The notes: generated by a model from the sequence alone, not told the origin. A stretch of 64,000 nt of DNA from Rhyzopertha dominica (GCA_025024175.1 QCXZ01000064.1:186001-250000); one strand, 5' to 3'. Numbered from the stretch's first letter, positions 12,764 to 25,500 are shown. Numbers and translations are program-made.

Positions 12764-13924
12764 CCGCGGATTGAAACTTGGCTGAGGCCCGGTTTGTAAC
12801 TTCGTTACAATATAATAAATTCTAGTTATATTTAATAAAGTCCAAACAGCACTCATTTAAGTAAATTATTCCAATTTAATTGCAATCTCAAGAAATATAT
12901 GCCTTTAGATGAACAGAATTAGTTAAAAAGCTGAAAATGTTAACATTATTTAATATAATTAACACGCAGAATCTAGTAAAAAGGGGAATCACGATATACA
13001 GCGAAGTATGAACACAGTATATTTTTCAGCAGTCTAGTTGTCTTAAATGAATTTTTACCGTGCTTCAGNTTGCTCCATTTATGATTATCAACATACACAG
13101 TAGCAAGTATTTTTCCATNATTAGTAAGTTAAACGAGTATTGTTNATTATAGAAAAAAAAGTATGTAGTGGCATAATTTAAACAATCTAGTGCAAAAATA
13201 ATGAAAAAAAACTAGCCAATTTTTTGTATATATTTAAAACGTTCCATATGCTGTGAAAACACAATTTCGTTTATTCTAATTGAACTTCAATCGCTTGAAA
13301 TCCATTCTTTTATATAAAAAGAAGTGACTACAAGTTAATAAGGCCGTATCACGACATATGGAGTACGAGGGTGGTTTTAGCAAATCGCAGATTCTTGCTA
13401 ATTTAATAGCATGTAGCTGATTGTTATTTATTACATCAAATATCCTGTATGCTATGATAGATGACAGTAACAAGCAACTTCTCAACCTACAAGATTGATA
13501 ACTGACATGCGAGTTATATTTAATAAAATACAAACAAAACTCAATTAATTATTTCAATTTAATTACAATGACATGAAACATATGCTTTTTGATGGACCGA
13601 TATAGTTAAAAAGATGACAATTTTAATATTATTTAATACAATTAGTGAGCATAAGCCAGTTAAAAGGAAATTCACGTTATACAACGAAGTACGAGCATAG
13701 TGTGCTTTTTTAGTAGTTTACCTGCCTTAAACACATTCTTGCCGTGTGTGTTTTGGTCTTCAGCTTCTTCCTTCCGTGACTACCAATAGATATAGTAGCA
13801 AGTATTTAATTTATTCTAATTTAACTTCAACCACTTGAAATCCATTCTTTTATATAAACAGAGTTGACTAACAGTCGTAGATTTATGCTAGTTTAGTAAT
13901 TTTAAACTTATATTCACCGTTTTG

Positions 13925-14750
13925 CTTAGCTATCTGAACCTGCTGTGGATTAGCCTAGGTTGTGAAATGACAGTTATTTAGCTCAGCTAAGTCGTGGTGT
14001 AACCGTTATTTGATGTTTTTGCCATACAATCACGGTTCAAATCTAGGAATACTCTAAGTATTAATTTGTTTATTCTTATTCCAGATAACTGATAATCATT
14101 GCATGCTGGTGGCTTTAGTTTCTTATGTAGTGCATTTTTTAAAGGAATCGCAAACCTGCTGTGGATTAGCCTAGGTTGTGAAATGACAGTTATTTAGCTC
14201 AGCTAAGTCGTGGTGTAACCGTTATTTGATGTTTTTGCCATACAATCACGGTTCAAATCTAGGAATACTCTTAGTATTAATTTGTTTATTCTTATTCCAG
14301 ATAACTGATAATCATTGCATGCTGGTGGCTTTAGTTTCTTATGTAGTGCATTTTTTAAAGGAATCGCAAACCTGCTGTGGATTAGCCTAGGTTGTGAAAT
14401 GACAGTTATTTAGCTCAATTAAGTCGTACTGTAACCGTTATTTGACGTTTTTGCCACAAAACCACGGTACAAATCTAGGAATACTCTTAGTATTAATTTG
14501 TTTATTCTTATTCCAGATAACTGATAATCATTGCATGCTGGTGGCTTTAGTTTCTTATGTAGTGCATTTTTTAAAGGAATCGCAAACCTGCTGTGGATTA
14601 GCCTAGGTTGTGAAATCACAGTTATTTAGCTCAATTAAGTCGTGCTGTAACCGTTATTTGATGTTTTTGCCACACAATCACGGTTCAAATCTATGAATAC
14701 TCTTAATATTAATTTGTTTATTGTTATTCCAGATAACTGATAATCATTGA
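13925..14750 (-). repeat. 216-bp tandem repeats, right arm (about 3.8 copies)
   Basis: AATCATTG recurs at about 14094, 14310, 14526 and 14742 (216-bp period). The unit is the reverse complement of that at 6075-6645. The right arm has at least one more unit than the left, so copy number has changed since the arms last matched. Confidence 0.9.
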
Positions 14751-14990
14751 AACCCTTCAGCTGGCCACATCGAAAATCCATTGTATGAAATATGACAAAA
14801 AAAATAGTATAAAACCAGAGAAAAACATGGGCATAGGTAATTATTAAGCATTTACTGTCAAAGTGTGCTCCCTAAGCAGACTTAGCGGTAAGTTTTACCT
14901 AATCGACTATCCCATCTCAGTTAAAAAATGATAAATTGATGAGTGGCCCTACTCTTAAATAGACAAGAATAACGGCCGCCAGGTAAGTTT

Positions 14991-15060
14991 GCGTTTAGCC
15001 CAGCGGTAAAGTGTTGCATTGCCATACCGGAGGTACCTGGTTCAAATCCAGCATTCGGCA
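14991..15060 (+). tRNA. tRNA-like sequence (Gly-like, probably pseudo) in right arm
   Basis: This is the identical inverted copy of the 5761-5830 sequence. It runs from GCGTTTAGCC to CATTCGGCA, with the A-box-like TAGCCCAGCGG and the B-box GGTTCAAATCC. It is followed by TAGTAAAAAAAATCC, so there is no Pol III T-run terminator directly downstream. Its exact match to the left copy fits either a young element or conservation of this segment. Confidence 0.5.
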
Positions 15061-15823
15061 TAGTAAAAAAAATCCCGCCTACCCCTGTTCTGGGGGTTGC
15101 CTATATATAGAGCGTGGACCGCGGTACCAACCCCCACCATCATAACAACGGTTTACATATATAAGAGAGTACATTGGTCATATCGCCATGCATACATATA
15201 CAATAGCAATATGTGATAATAGCAAATAAACANTTCATATCAATTACACATCAGCAACCCACCTTCGCTGATATTATCCCATCTCCCTAGGGCGTAAAAG
15301 CCTCAGTCAGAAACATGCTGCTATAAAATACAAAATGTCAGTCACAGTTTCACATCTCATTCCATCTTACCAAATTCAAAAAAGTCGAATAAAAATAATT
15401 GACACTTAATAAATTCGCTAATTACCGTATGAACATGCAAATTAATGTCATATTTCTCATCCCGTCACATTCAGCAAAAAAAAATCGAAAAATTAATTTT
15501 TGATACATGCTCGATTGGGCTAATATGCAAATGCGTAATTTTGCGCCCTCAAACGCCCCCTACTGGCTAATATGCATATGAGTGATACAGATCTCTCAAA
15601 CCAGTACCCTAAAATTTAATAAACAACTCAAAAAGTCAATAATCGCAATATAGCAGCAATATTGAATCATTAATTAATAATAAGATACTATTTATCAACA
15701 TGCAAATCCAGTCATCCCGTCACATTCAGCAAAATAATCGAAAAATTAAAAAATTTTGATCGCTAATTACGCTCGATTGGGCTAATATGCAAATTGGTTC
15801 AGCTGTCTCATCATCCCTCTACT

Positions 15824-15829
15824 TACTTA
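15824..15829. repeat. right target-site duplication TACTTA
   Basis: Directly repeats 4992-4997, immediately outside the terminal CT of the right arm. Confidence 0.75.
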
Positions 15830-18800
15830 GCTTACTACTTTTCAGAATTCTACCATATTCGCAGAAAATTTCTGTTCGGTCTTTACCACCGCAACCAAAT
15901 TTAAGTGTGTTTACTAGAAAGTGACCAGGCCGACATATCAATATGTCGTCGTACGTTTCTAATTCAGAGAGCACATTCACCGAATATCCATATCTTAAGA
16001 ATACGAGTCATCAAAAAACTTAAATACAGGTGAACCTGACCCCGATACACGATACCTAACAGTACCGCACGCCGAATTCTTTCTTTTTTCTTCCAAATTT
16101 GCATAGGTCGATTCGATTCGGGATCGATTCATCATGGTCAAAGTGTGCCACATGTGGTCAGCCTAGAGCAAGGCAGGGGTCATCCTGGAGGCCGGACGCC
16201 TTGACCCCCCCGAGGAGCCGCGCTCAAATACATAAATAACCAAAACGGTCTTCCAGAGATTAACAACGTTACGACTGCCGATGGAACTACCTGACGATTT
16301 ATGGGCTAGTAAACAGAAGAACAGGTACCTTTTTATTCGCAGAACGTGAGCTCACGGGAAAGTTTAATAGCCAAGAAGAAGCAGCGTTTATACAAAGAGT
16401 TGTTTAGCATTCAATCGCCATCGATTTGTCCATCGGTCTTTGGCAGAACGGGGAGCATCCTGTTCGGCGAAGCCTGATGGTTAGATCGTACTACATGCAG
16501 TTATCATATATACATAATGTTACTATGATGTTTATTATGATTGATTGTCAATATATGAATCAAAATAAGTTAATTTTGACAATTCCCAATAAAATACAGT
16601 CCACTCTATTGTAACAATTTCCTACAAAAAATTGAAGTAGCTTTGAATTTGTATTAATCCAGTTCAGAACAACTTTAGAATCAGATAAAATCCATTTCGT
16701 ATGCATCTAAAACCCTTGCAAAGAGACGTGATAAAAGTAGTGCACCAAATAGTTCTAATTAATTATGCAACTTCTAATAAATTGTTTTGCTAAATTCACT
16801 TGAATATCGCTGGATTTAAAATTAATTGATCGTTCTGCTTTTGCTCCTACTATTTATTACACTACTACAAAAAGTATTCAAAGTAACAACGGTGTACTTA
16901 TACAGCTGTCTTATTATATGAGATAGTTTATAGCTGACAAGACTCTTTAGTTGGCAAGTTCAAATTATGTCTACTATAAAAAAATTATTCATAGGGTAAA
17001 CAAATTTCTCACCCTAATTTTAAAGATTAAATCCTGAACGACTGCTGAGTAATATTGCTGAATAGTAGTTATCCTATTCACCTAGTAAATAAAGTTATTA
17101 CTTCCTCAAAGTATCGTACAAAATAATTAATTCGACAGTCTTATTAGCTTCACTTCGGAGAACCGACTTGTTCCTAAACAAATTAAAAATAATGAAAACT
17201 TAACGCGTTTCTCGTTCCACTCAGCAAAGACCCCGAGTGTTATCAAATCTGTCAGGCACCTGCCCATTACAATATCTGCACGAGTTTGAACAACCTCCTG
17301 AAGAGGTGCGACACTCAACGGTACGCGTTAGAAAAATCGCAAAATACGCATACGTCCTTCATTTACATATCAAAGCCTCCTCAAGCATCTATTAAACATG
17401 CTACGGGAGGCGTTTGTAACAAAGCAATTCCACGGTATTGTTTGGAAACTTGAATGCCTCTCTTTCGCGTGTGTAATTAAATGAGCCAACTCACGCGGCG
17501 GTTTATTCTGTGCGTTATGATTCGGTTTTTGAATGGAGGCCAAGCATTGCCTGCCTGCTATGATTGATGAGGTGTTTCGTTTAAGAAGTGGAACGGTTTT
17601 TTTTCTATTGAAGGAGGAGATTTGCTAATCTTCCGTTAATAAGATGTTTGTATTGGTTGACAGGAGGTATCTATATTTTTCAGAACATGGTATTATATGG
17701 GCTCTGTAACTAATGCCTACTAGTTCAACGACCCAATCTACGAATTTTTAAAGAAACGCGCGTGGTATACCTTTAAAGCATTTTTTTTAAATGCACAGGT
17801 ATCATCGCGTGCTATTAATGTTTAAAATTAAGGATAACGTGATAAATAATTAATCATCTTTGCATACACCTATCCATATATTTAGTTACTCTTCGTTCAA
17901 ATGATTACTTTAACTTCTCCCAGTTTTCTAAGGTTATATAGCCGCGCTAAAATAGTTTAACTCAGATAATGAGGGTCCCTTTACAAATTATCCACAAACA
18001 GGTCACAAATTATTCTCAGCCCGCTTGAATAAAGGTTTTACTATAAATTCTGCTTAAATTCTAATAAGCAGATACTTATATATCTAAAACTGTTCTACGT
18101 TATAAAAGCTAAAACGTTTATCACCACAAATTTGCACCATAGAGCTTGCTTTACAATACTTCGAACCTGTATACTCGAAAATCATGCATATATAAATAGA
18201 GTTGTAAGCTTATGGTATTTATAGTGTGGTGTCATGGGTCACACAAGGCGCTTGTGGAGAGACGAGTCAAGATGGAAGACGACTTAATGAGATACGTGGA
18301 CATAGTAAAATGCTAAATCATCAATAATGAATTGTGATACCTAACGTATACTTGAGCTTAAAGTAATGCAACACCTAAAATAAAAACTGCTGTGTATTAA
18401 TTTATAATTATGTTTTTGTGTTATTAAAATTTTTGACCCAAATCCAACGGTATCCATGAAAGGTCAATGGTAATAACTTTTAGATTAACAGTTTTTTCTA
18501 GAAATTACATGTTCTGTTGCCGTAAATTATGGCGACGATTCTGTATCGCACACAAAAGAAAACTCAAACGGATTAGGGTGACTAGTTTTAGCATTATTAA
18601 ATTTGCTTTACTTTTGCAATATTTATTCAATGCAACAGTTGTTTTAGTTGGTCTGGCGGGGGCATACATTCGGCCAATGTATAGAATGCTTGGTCAAAAT
18701 ACTCGGGCTTAGGGGTAGCAATTCCCCAATCGTCCTATGTATACTTCATGTGGTTCCAGAGAACCAACAATAACCAATAACGATTAGTATACGTTTTTTA

Positions 18801-21303
18801 TTTTGGATGTTACATGTGACATATGTATAAAATGTAAATTAAACATTGAAATAAAGCAACTAAAAAACGTGCATTTTTCTAGTTGGACTAAAGCACATCT
18901 ACAAGGAGTTTTATTATACTTCAAACTCCAGCAACTGCTATTTTGTTGGTTAATATCAAAGAAGAAAGTTGTATACCGTTAACCACTATTTGAATAAACA
19001 TTATTGACTTGTACAAAGGTGTAATAAACAATAGTTTCAAACAATAAGTGCCATCTGTTGCGAAAAAGAAAACGAAAGCAGTTATCCCCAATTTTTGCAA
19101 TTACAATCGCATTCCAAGTATTTATAGCTAACAGTTAATTCCCATTGTGTACATCAACAAAGACAGTGTGAATTGCCTGGATGCTGCTGCTATCGGAAGC
19201 TTGTTAACAAATGTTTGTTGATCTAGGTAAAAAAATACATCAGCATAATGGAGTACCTGTGCTGACGTCTTCGAGCAAACATTACCCGACCAATAAGTAA
19301 ATGGAGATGACTCTCCAGGCCTTAAAAATGACAGTGTCCCCGTTGAGTGCCACGGACTACTGATCGCTTTGTATTTAAGCGACAAATGGGTTGTAATATT
19401 ACACAAATGTTAGCTGAAATATTGATTTAAGTGTTAATCCCGTTAAGGGATGGAAGGTATACACGAATGTCTAATTCGCATGAACTGTACGCATGTAGGA
19501 TCGACTAGGAACTAAACTTCTTATCCAGATAGAATGGTTCTTTACTTAACTGCTGCAACTATTATTTTTCCTGTTATAACTGATATTTTACGTACCTAAA
19601 GTGAGTAACTGTAACCGAAGTAACGTATATTGTTGTCAAATTGAGAGGGTTTAGAATTAATTAAAATAAATCTCCGTGCACCTAACAGTACAACACAAAA
19701 CCAACGGCCATTATTCTTTGAGGATGTGCAACAATTTGTCTAGTGCGGTAACGATTAGACCCTCCTTAGCTCAAGATTAATCTCCGATTGTTAAATCAAA
19801 ACATCCGAGGTTGTCTAAAATTACATGTGCAGCTATCGTGTACGGGATGGAAAACAAATGTCGGCTGTTCGGCTGTCGAAAGCACTTTATTGATGATGCC
19901 GCAAAAACTCTGGTGGCGAAAAGTTAAAGCCATAAAGCGTTAGTCGAGTAATTTAATGGTATCAAATTCCAGAGAAGTCGTAAATAGGTGTTAGAAGGAG
20001 AATTAGCAGCTTTATTCCTGTCGTTAGTCTTGCGGAAATATAAAGATAAGCATCGTATATTCCATTTTTTAAAGCACGATTCGTTTTTATTACACTACAA
20101 AAGTTAGCCTTTTATATGCATTATGTTTTTAGCACAAAGAATGTGCCGTTCTGCCATATGTTTTTACAAATAAATAACCTTGTTCATAATCATTTTGGTC
20201 AGAATGTTATTAATTAGTAGTTACTACTTGACTATATCTAATAGATTGAAATACACGTATTTGGATTACTTAACTTTGAACGATTCCGTATTTTAACATA
20301 ATTCTGCAAAACTTTCTAATATTACACGAAGGAACAGAACAGTTTCTATCGATTCATTGTGATAAAATTGGTACATTTAATCGAAATTTTAAAAATTTGC
20401 AACTTCATTTGGTGAAAACACCACGCAAGTGACAAAAACAACGATTAATATATATTTTAATTACTTGTACCCAGCCAAATTATACATTTTTATTTCATCT
20501 ATCTTTATCTTAAGAGTGACATCCGAAGATTAAACAGGAATTCCACTCAACCTAGAGAAAAACCTCTTCTTTTCCTGTTGCAACTAAAGAAGCAGCTACT
20601 ACATCACACGCTCGAACAACAAAAACGTTGGAGGCATCTAAAACAATGGCCAAGTTAGTAAAACCGATAATCTCCAATGTTTATGTACTTGTAAGCTTCC
20701 TCCCTACAACAACTGGTTGTATTTCACCGCAACGCCTTGAGGTAGCGTTTTAAATAAATTGAGGTATATGTTACAACCGACTGGCGAGACTACCGATCTG
20801 CCTCAGGTGCTACTTCGCATAAAAGAGTTAAAACAACAATGCGTCGGACTTAATCAGGCCATAACTCAGGTTTCCAGTCGTGTTCGGAGTGCTTCAGGGC
20901 AAATCTGAAGTCTGCTAGCGCGAGATCTAGTTTTACTTTCAATGCAGAGCAGCGGTTGAAGGTACTTCGTCAAAGGCTGAACTGTGCCGTGTATTTAGAC
21001 AATAAATGTACTTCAAGTGCATTAAATCGTACGTATTGTTGCTCCGTCTCAAATGTCGTTAGCGTGTTAAGTTACATGAATGGTTACCAGATTTATACAT
21101 ACCTATACAAGTATACAAGTGACATTCATATAACATTATTGGAAATGAAATAATTTGTATTTTGCTTGAGTTCACCAAAGCTTCAGCATGGTTAGTTTAA
21201 CAATTTGCCATTTAAGGTAACAATTCTATCATAAAGTCGTTCAATTCATTTTGTAAATAGATCTTTCTGTACCAAATGCACGAAAAAGCTATATCATTAT
21301 CGT
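15830..21303. other. AT-rich intergenic DNA, no gene recognised
   Basis: No coding region is supported. The open frames (for example 16426-16614, 18467-18712, 19128-19406) have no family resemblance and no splice context. I see no structured repeat. Confidence 0.55.
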
Positions 21304-22590
21304 ATTTCTTGTAAGCCTTTGGCTTACTTTAGATATAAGTTGCGGGTTGATAATTCTAAAGAGCAATGGCGGTTTCTTAAGTCAGTAGGTATAAAAAAGA
21401 GTAATAGGATGTCAGCGGATCCTTCTGTGATTGCCAGTCCTGATGATTTTTGTACTCATTTTTTGTCTGTTCCACAGTGTGCTGTGGATTTAGNTGTTAC
21501 AGTCAATTATTACAGTTCGAACAGAAAAGCGCCTTTGACTTGTGGTGTACCTCAGGGATCTATTCTTGGTCCCATTCTTTTTTCGATTTACGTCAGTAAT
21601 CTATTGAGTACTGTTCGTAGTGTTCAGTATCACATGTACGCTGATGATACGCAAATCTACTACAGCTTTCCTCCTTCTGAGTGCGATTTAGCGGTGAAGA
21701 ATATAAATGATGACTTGGAGAAGATTGCGGAGGCGTCCAGATCGCATGCATTAAAAATAAATCCGGGCAAATCTGCTGCTATTCTGTTTGGTGGTCGAAA
21801 TGTATTACGTGCGGTTTCAGGGAAGCTTGCGCTGCACATTGACGGCTGTGCCATACCTTTAGTGGAAAATGCTAAGAGTCTGGGGTTGACGTTGGATAAT
21901 ACTTCCCGTTACAGCAAACATATAAACAACTGCATAAAAAAGGCGTTTATTAACCTAAAGCAATTGTTTTTGCGTAGAACATACTTGGATGTACGCGTTA
22001 AGAAATTGTTAAGTGACACAATGGTATTGTCTCACTTTAATTATTGCAGTGAGGTATTTTTTTCATGTCTTGATGTAGCCACTAAGGCAAAGATACAGAG
22101 AATACAGAATGCGTGCCTCAGGGAAACGTCAACATATATCGCATAAGCTAGTGGATGCTGGCTGGTTGAACATGGATAAGAGATTTTTGCGGCGAGTGTC
22201 TTGCTTGTATCATAAGGTAGTTTACCTTCGGACTCCACCCTGCCTTTAAAATAAAATAACTTTTCGTAGTGACGTTCATAACATTAACGTCAGGTTCAGG
22301 GGTAAGCTGAGTCCCCCATTTCATAATTCATCGTTGTTTGAAAGATCGTTTTCAGTGCATATTTGTAAAGTTTACAATTCTCTTCCTAATAACTTAAAAA
22401 CTCTTGAACCTGATAAATTTAAAAGACATCTGCGGGAGTTTTTCAATGATTAATTTTGGTGCCGTGGGGGGGTGTCTCTGGCATCTATTCATCTGATAAA
22501 TAATTGTTTTGGGTAATTGTTTTTTCTAATTTCTAACCCTCTCCACTGGATAAGCTAGAGCTGTTGTAAAGCACTATATTTTAATTAGCG
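21304..22590 (+). mobile_element. 5'-truncated, broken jockey/CR1-like LINE (reverse transcriptase remnant)
   Basis: A long frame from 21319 encodes part of a non-LTR reverse transcriptase. It shows the GVPQGSILGPILFSIYV block and the catalytic MYADDTQIYY box. It continues through a thumb region to the end of ORF2 near 22455 after a 1-nt frameshift near 22125 and an in-frame TAA near 22250. About residue 50 the pre-RT segment jumps straight to the GVPQGS block, so the finger/palm part is deleted; an N lies at this junction. The last ~130 bp look like a 3' UTR. This is a dead copy. The clade is uncertain (jockey versus CR1-like). Confidence 0.8.
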
Positions 22591-25500
22591 CTATTATAGT
22601 TCCCTACGCAGTGTGTGATCCAGTGGGCACGTCGTTGACCCTTCGGAGATGCCATTGAATTTCGCTATCATCGGCATCTATACAATCTGCATTTTAACCT
22701 ACGGTATTGCTGTTGAAATAACGGAGTTCACGAATAATGTCTTTCAAAGACTGTGGTGTCAGATGGATGATGCACAAGCCACCATATGGCACCAAAGCCA
22801 ATTAGTAACAGTATTTAAAGCAGAAGAGTTCAACGGGAAGTTTTTCGTAGCATCAATTCTTTCTGCTTGGGAAGGAATAAGATTATTTAGTGGATATGAT
22901 ACATAAAAGTGGCTAATAATAAGCACTATAAATTTGATTCAGAAAATCAGACGTTTAGAAATTTTTTTTCTTTTCTGTTTATCCTAAAGATTATGTACAT
23001 TTTAATGATAATTCTTTAAAATTCTAATATATTTTTACTTCACGTACAAGCACTGAAAGTCTATAAATCCCATAAAGATAAATAACAGCTTAATATTCAA
23101 ATAACGCTGTTCTTTCTCTTTTTTATAATATTTGTCAAGGTGCATATAAAATTATTAACAATTATTCCACAGATTTCAGTTATCTTCAATTAAAAAGAAT
23201 TTTAATATCTGAACTGTTACACATACTTGCATGGAAGTGTTAACAATGGCTAAACTGGAACAGCTCCAGACAATATTGCGTCCCAGAAAAGGACATGGTA
23301 ATTAAACAATTGGCTTCGCACATATAAATCAAACTTTCTTCTTCATCCCGCTGTAGCCGCTTACTTTCCAAGAGAAAATATAAAAATGCGCTGAATTAAG
23401 ACTGCATTTGAATAATCGGACAACAATCAACAGTTTCCAATAATTTACTTGTGATTTCTAATCGACGACAGTTAAGGATATCAATTGGCATTTTTCCCCG
23501 GCTATGCTGTCTAATTAGTGTACGGTAGGGTTCTATTAGTCTGCTGCCTGTCTTTTGAAGAACAATGGACATTCCGTTGGTTGTAATGAGTAACTCAGTT
23601 ATATGCCTACTGCGCTGTAGTTTTCAATATATCCATCAAGTGTGTGTTAATTATATATCTGGCTCCCTTTATAATCCGGGTATTGTGTGTCAGATAATGG
23701 ACATTGTAATGATTGTGTAAGATTTTAATTTTTACTAATAGTATTGTCTTTCATTAAATATCACTGAAGAGAATTAGCATGAAGGATCTCAGAGGGATCA
23801 TACAGAAGAAGGTCTTCTAAAACCTGCCTGTCTAATGTCTACATCGTGAACTGCAACAAGTGGCTAATTGCAAATTTACAGTCAAATAGTGTACTTCAAA
23901 GAAATCGACGACTTTCTTAATCATAATATAATAGCTTAAAAGCTATATTTTTAAGCAGTCACAACGTACTGAGATTTCTCTGAAAAAAAGAAGTATGCAA
24001 AATAACCCCCGTCAGGTTTACTTTTTAAACGCTTTAATTAATTAGATGTATTGCCTATATGAAATATTATAAGACGAGCTCGCTTTTGGTGAAAGGAAAA
24101 ACCAGTTTGCCGACCACATAAATTTGGTTTACCAAAACTATGTTCACTTGATGAAGAATCTGTCAATATACATCGAGAAAGCTCGAATATTTAATCCACT
24201 ACACGAGTGGCCTCCCAGCAAAAAAAAGGATCACATTAAACGAACATGCAACACTTACCGAACCGCTTCATAATTTAATAATCTTATAAGTAAAAGTCTC
24301 TTACCCGCGTTATATCAAATTAACCCGAAATTATGGTTCATAACGTCCAATTAAGGCAGAAGTGCCCCTGGCATAAACTGCCGAAATTATCGCAGCCCCA
24401 CCAACTAAAAACTTGAACGTTTCGAGTCGTTCCTACTGTGTCGCTTCATCTTTTTGGGATTCCCAAATTCTCGTATGGATATTACCGGCTCATACACCCC
24501 AAACCAAATTTTAATTAATCGCTTCAGTAACTGACTACAGTTTGGGTCCGCTCGCCTACGTCATTTGCAGACTTTTGTATAGCTATCTCGATGTGATCGT
24601 CTTGGAAACAAAGGCTGATCGATTGGCGCTATTAAAACACCTTCAAAAATATATGCGTCGGACAATAGCTTTGACAGATATGCAGGTGTTTGCAATCGCC
24701 GAAAAGCGATTGGGTTGTTTGTCTTGGTACTTCAGTTAGGTAGATACAGTACGTGTACAAAGATTTGTTACATTCTCCTGCAGCTTAGTCACTCGTTTCG
24801 TTCGCCAGTTTTTAAACTAAAACGAATTTATTAGTGGTTTTCGCCGAACGCTCGCTAGGAGATTTCAATTATTGGTCAAGCTACAAACCCTACAGGCCGT
24901 AAACGCCAGACTGCTGTTCTATTCATCCTCAATTTCTGTAAGTTTTCCACATTTGTAATGTTTAGTTATTATTGTATGCTGTAACTTGTAGGAGCCTTGA
25001 CGATGTCTTCCAATAAAAGTCGAAAGTTTGGCTAATGAGAACAGAGTCTACAGAATGTATTTCCCCAAGGTCGAGTGCCCCAAGTTATATAGTTCTGTTA
25101 TTTTACTATCATGCTAATATGTACCTAATAATTCATGTACTTACGTTTTTGTTCTAGGCCTTAGGATAGCCACCTGGAACAAAAATTTACATTCACATAC
25201 AGATAAAACAAATCATTTAAAGTATATAAGCCGGCAAACTTGTTTTGCATATATTTTTCGTCTCTTAGGTAAAAAAGCTAAGATGCTTTTTGAGTTTCGT
25301 CAGTTTTTTTATGTCCTCACTAATAACCGTCTTCACATTCAAATGCAACACTCGTGTGTAACCTTACCGGTTAACCCAGAAACGAGAACTATTAAAAATC
25401 GTTTAGAACATGTTGGGGATAGTCTCTGCATTTATAATGGTACTGGTTATAGATTACTTCTATACTGAAGACTTGACTCACGCCTTCTCACCTAGAAATG

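Larger units (their letters stand above)
11201..12809 (+). mobile_element. solo LTR (Ty3/gypsy-like size of duplication), TG..CA, TSD ATAT
   Basis: This 1,609-bp GC-richer block begins TGTGACGCC and ends TTCGTTACA. It is flanked by a direct duplication ATAT (11197-11200 and 12810-12813). The neighbouring diverged repeat near 13480-13530 retains the uninterrupted site (CTTCTCAACC.. to ..GTTATATTTAATAAAA), so the insertion is independently supported. TG..CA ends and a 4-bp duplication fit a Ty3/gypsy-class LTR left by LTR-LTR recombination. A TATAAAG box lies near the 3' end, as expected for a plus-orientation promoter. No gag or pol remains. Large LTRs carrying tandem repeats are known in beetles, but I cannot assign a family. 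Confidence 0.75.
10500..13924. repeat. decayed ~0.54-0.69 kb interior repeats
   Basis: Several landmark phrases recur with heavy divergence. GCTATGATAGA followed by CAA(C)TCCTCAAC or CTTCTCAACC occurs near 11160 and 13450. CAATTTAATT(G/A)CAAT followed about 40 bp later by TTAGTTAAAAAG-like sequence occurs near 12870 and 13557. CTTGAAATCCATTCTTTTATATAAA occurs in part near 13295 and 13835. The order of landmarks indicates at least three diverged, partly deleted copies of one unit, the first interrupted by the solo LTR. There is no coding signal. Confidence 0.65.
4998..15823. mobile_element. 10.8 kb element with long inverted arms, Polinton/Maverick-type termini, no genes
   Basis: The two ends (starting AGTAGAGGGATGATGAGAC and its reverse complement) form near-identical inverted arms of about 1.65 kb on the left and 1.9 kb on the right. 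They are bounded by a 6-bp TACTTA duplication. Long TIRs, a 5'-AG start and a 6-bp duplication are the defining termini of Polinton/Maverick elements. However, I find none of the genes expected of one: no protein-primed DNA polymerase B, integrase, ATPase, protease or capsid gene. The interior is AT-rich, repeat-filled DNA with only short open frames. I infer a non-autonomous or gutted derivative. A foldback-type element, which also has tandem repeats inside long inverted arms, is the main alternative. The high identity of the arms suggests either fairly recent insertion or gene conversion between them. Confidence 0.7.
13925..15823 (-). repeat. right inverted terminal arm
   Basis: Reverse complement of the left arm: tandem units (13925-14750), unique sequence, the tRNA-like sequence on the plus strand (14991-15060), the two subterminal blocks, and the terminal CCCTCTACT. 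Mismatches with the left arm are few (for example AACGGCCGCC here against the reverse complement of GACGGCCGTT on the left). Confidence 0.85.

Noticed and set aside
11106..12856. Open frames in the GC-rich block (for example 11238-11480, 12327-12530, 12569-12856)
   Set aside because: They lie within the solo LTR and its minisatellite; GC-richness and repeat structure explain the open frames.
4998..15823. The inverted arms as an assembly palindrome
   Set aside because: The arms differ in point mutations and tandem copy number, a non-palindromic 7 kb interior separates them, and a 6-bp duplication flanks them, all pointing to a real insertion.
22649..22906. 85-codon frame with a faint odorant-receptor-like spacing
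   Set aside because: It lacks the conserved C-terminal receptor residues and has no neighbouring exons with transmembrane segments.
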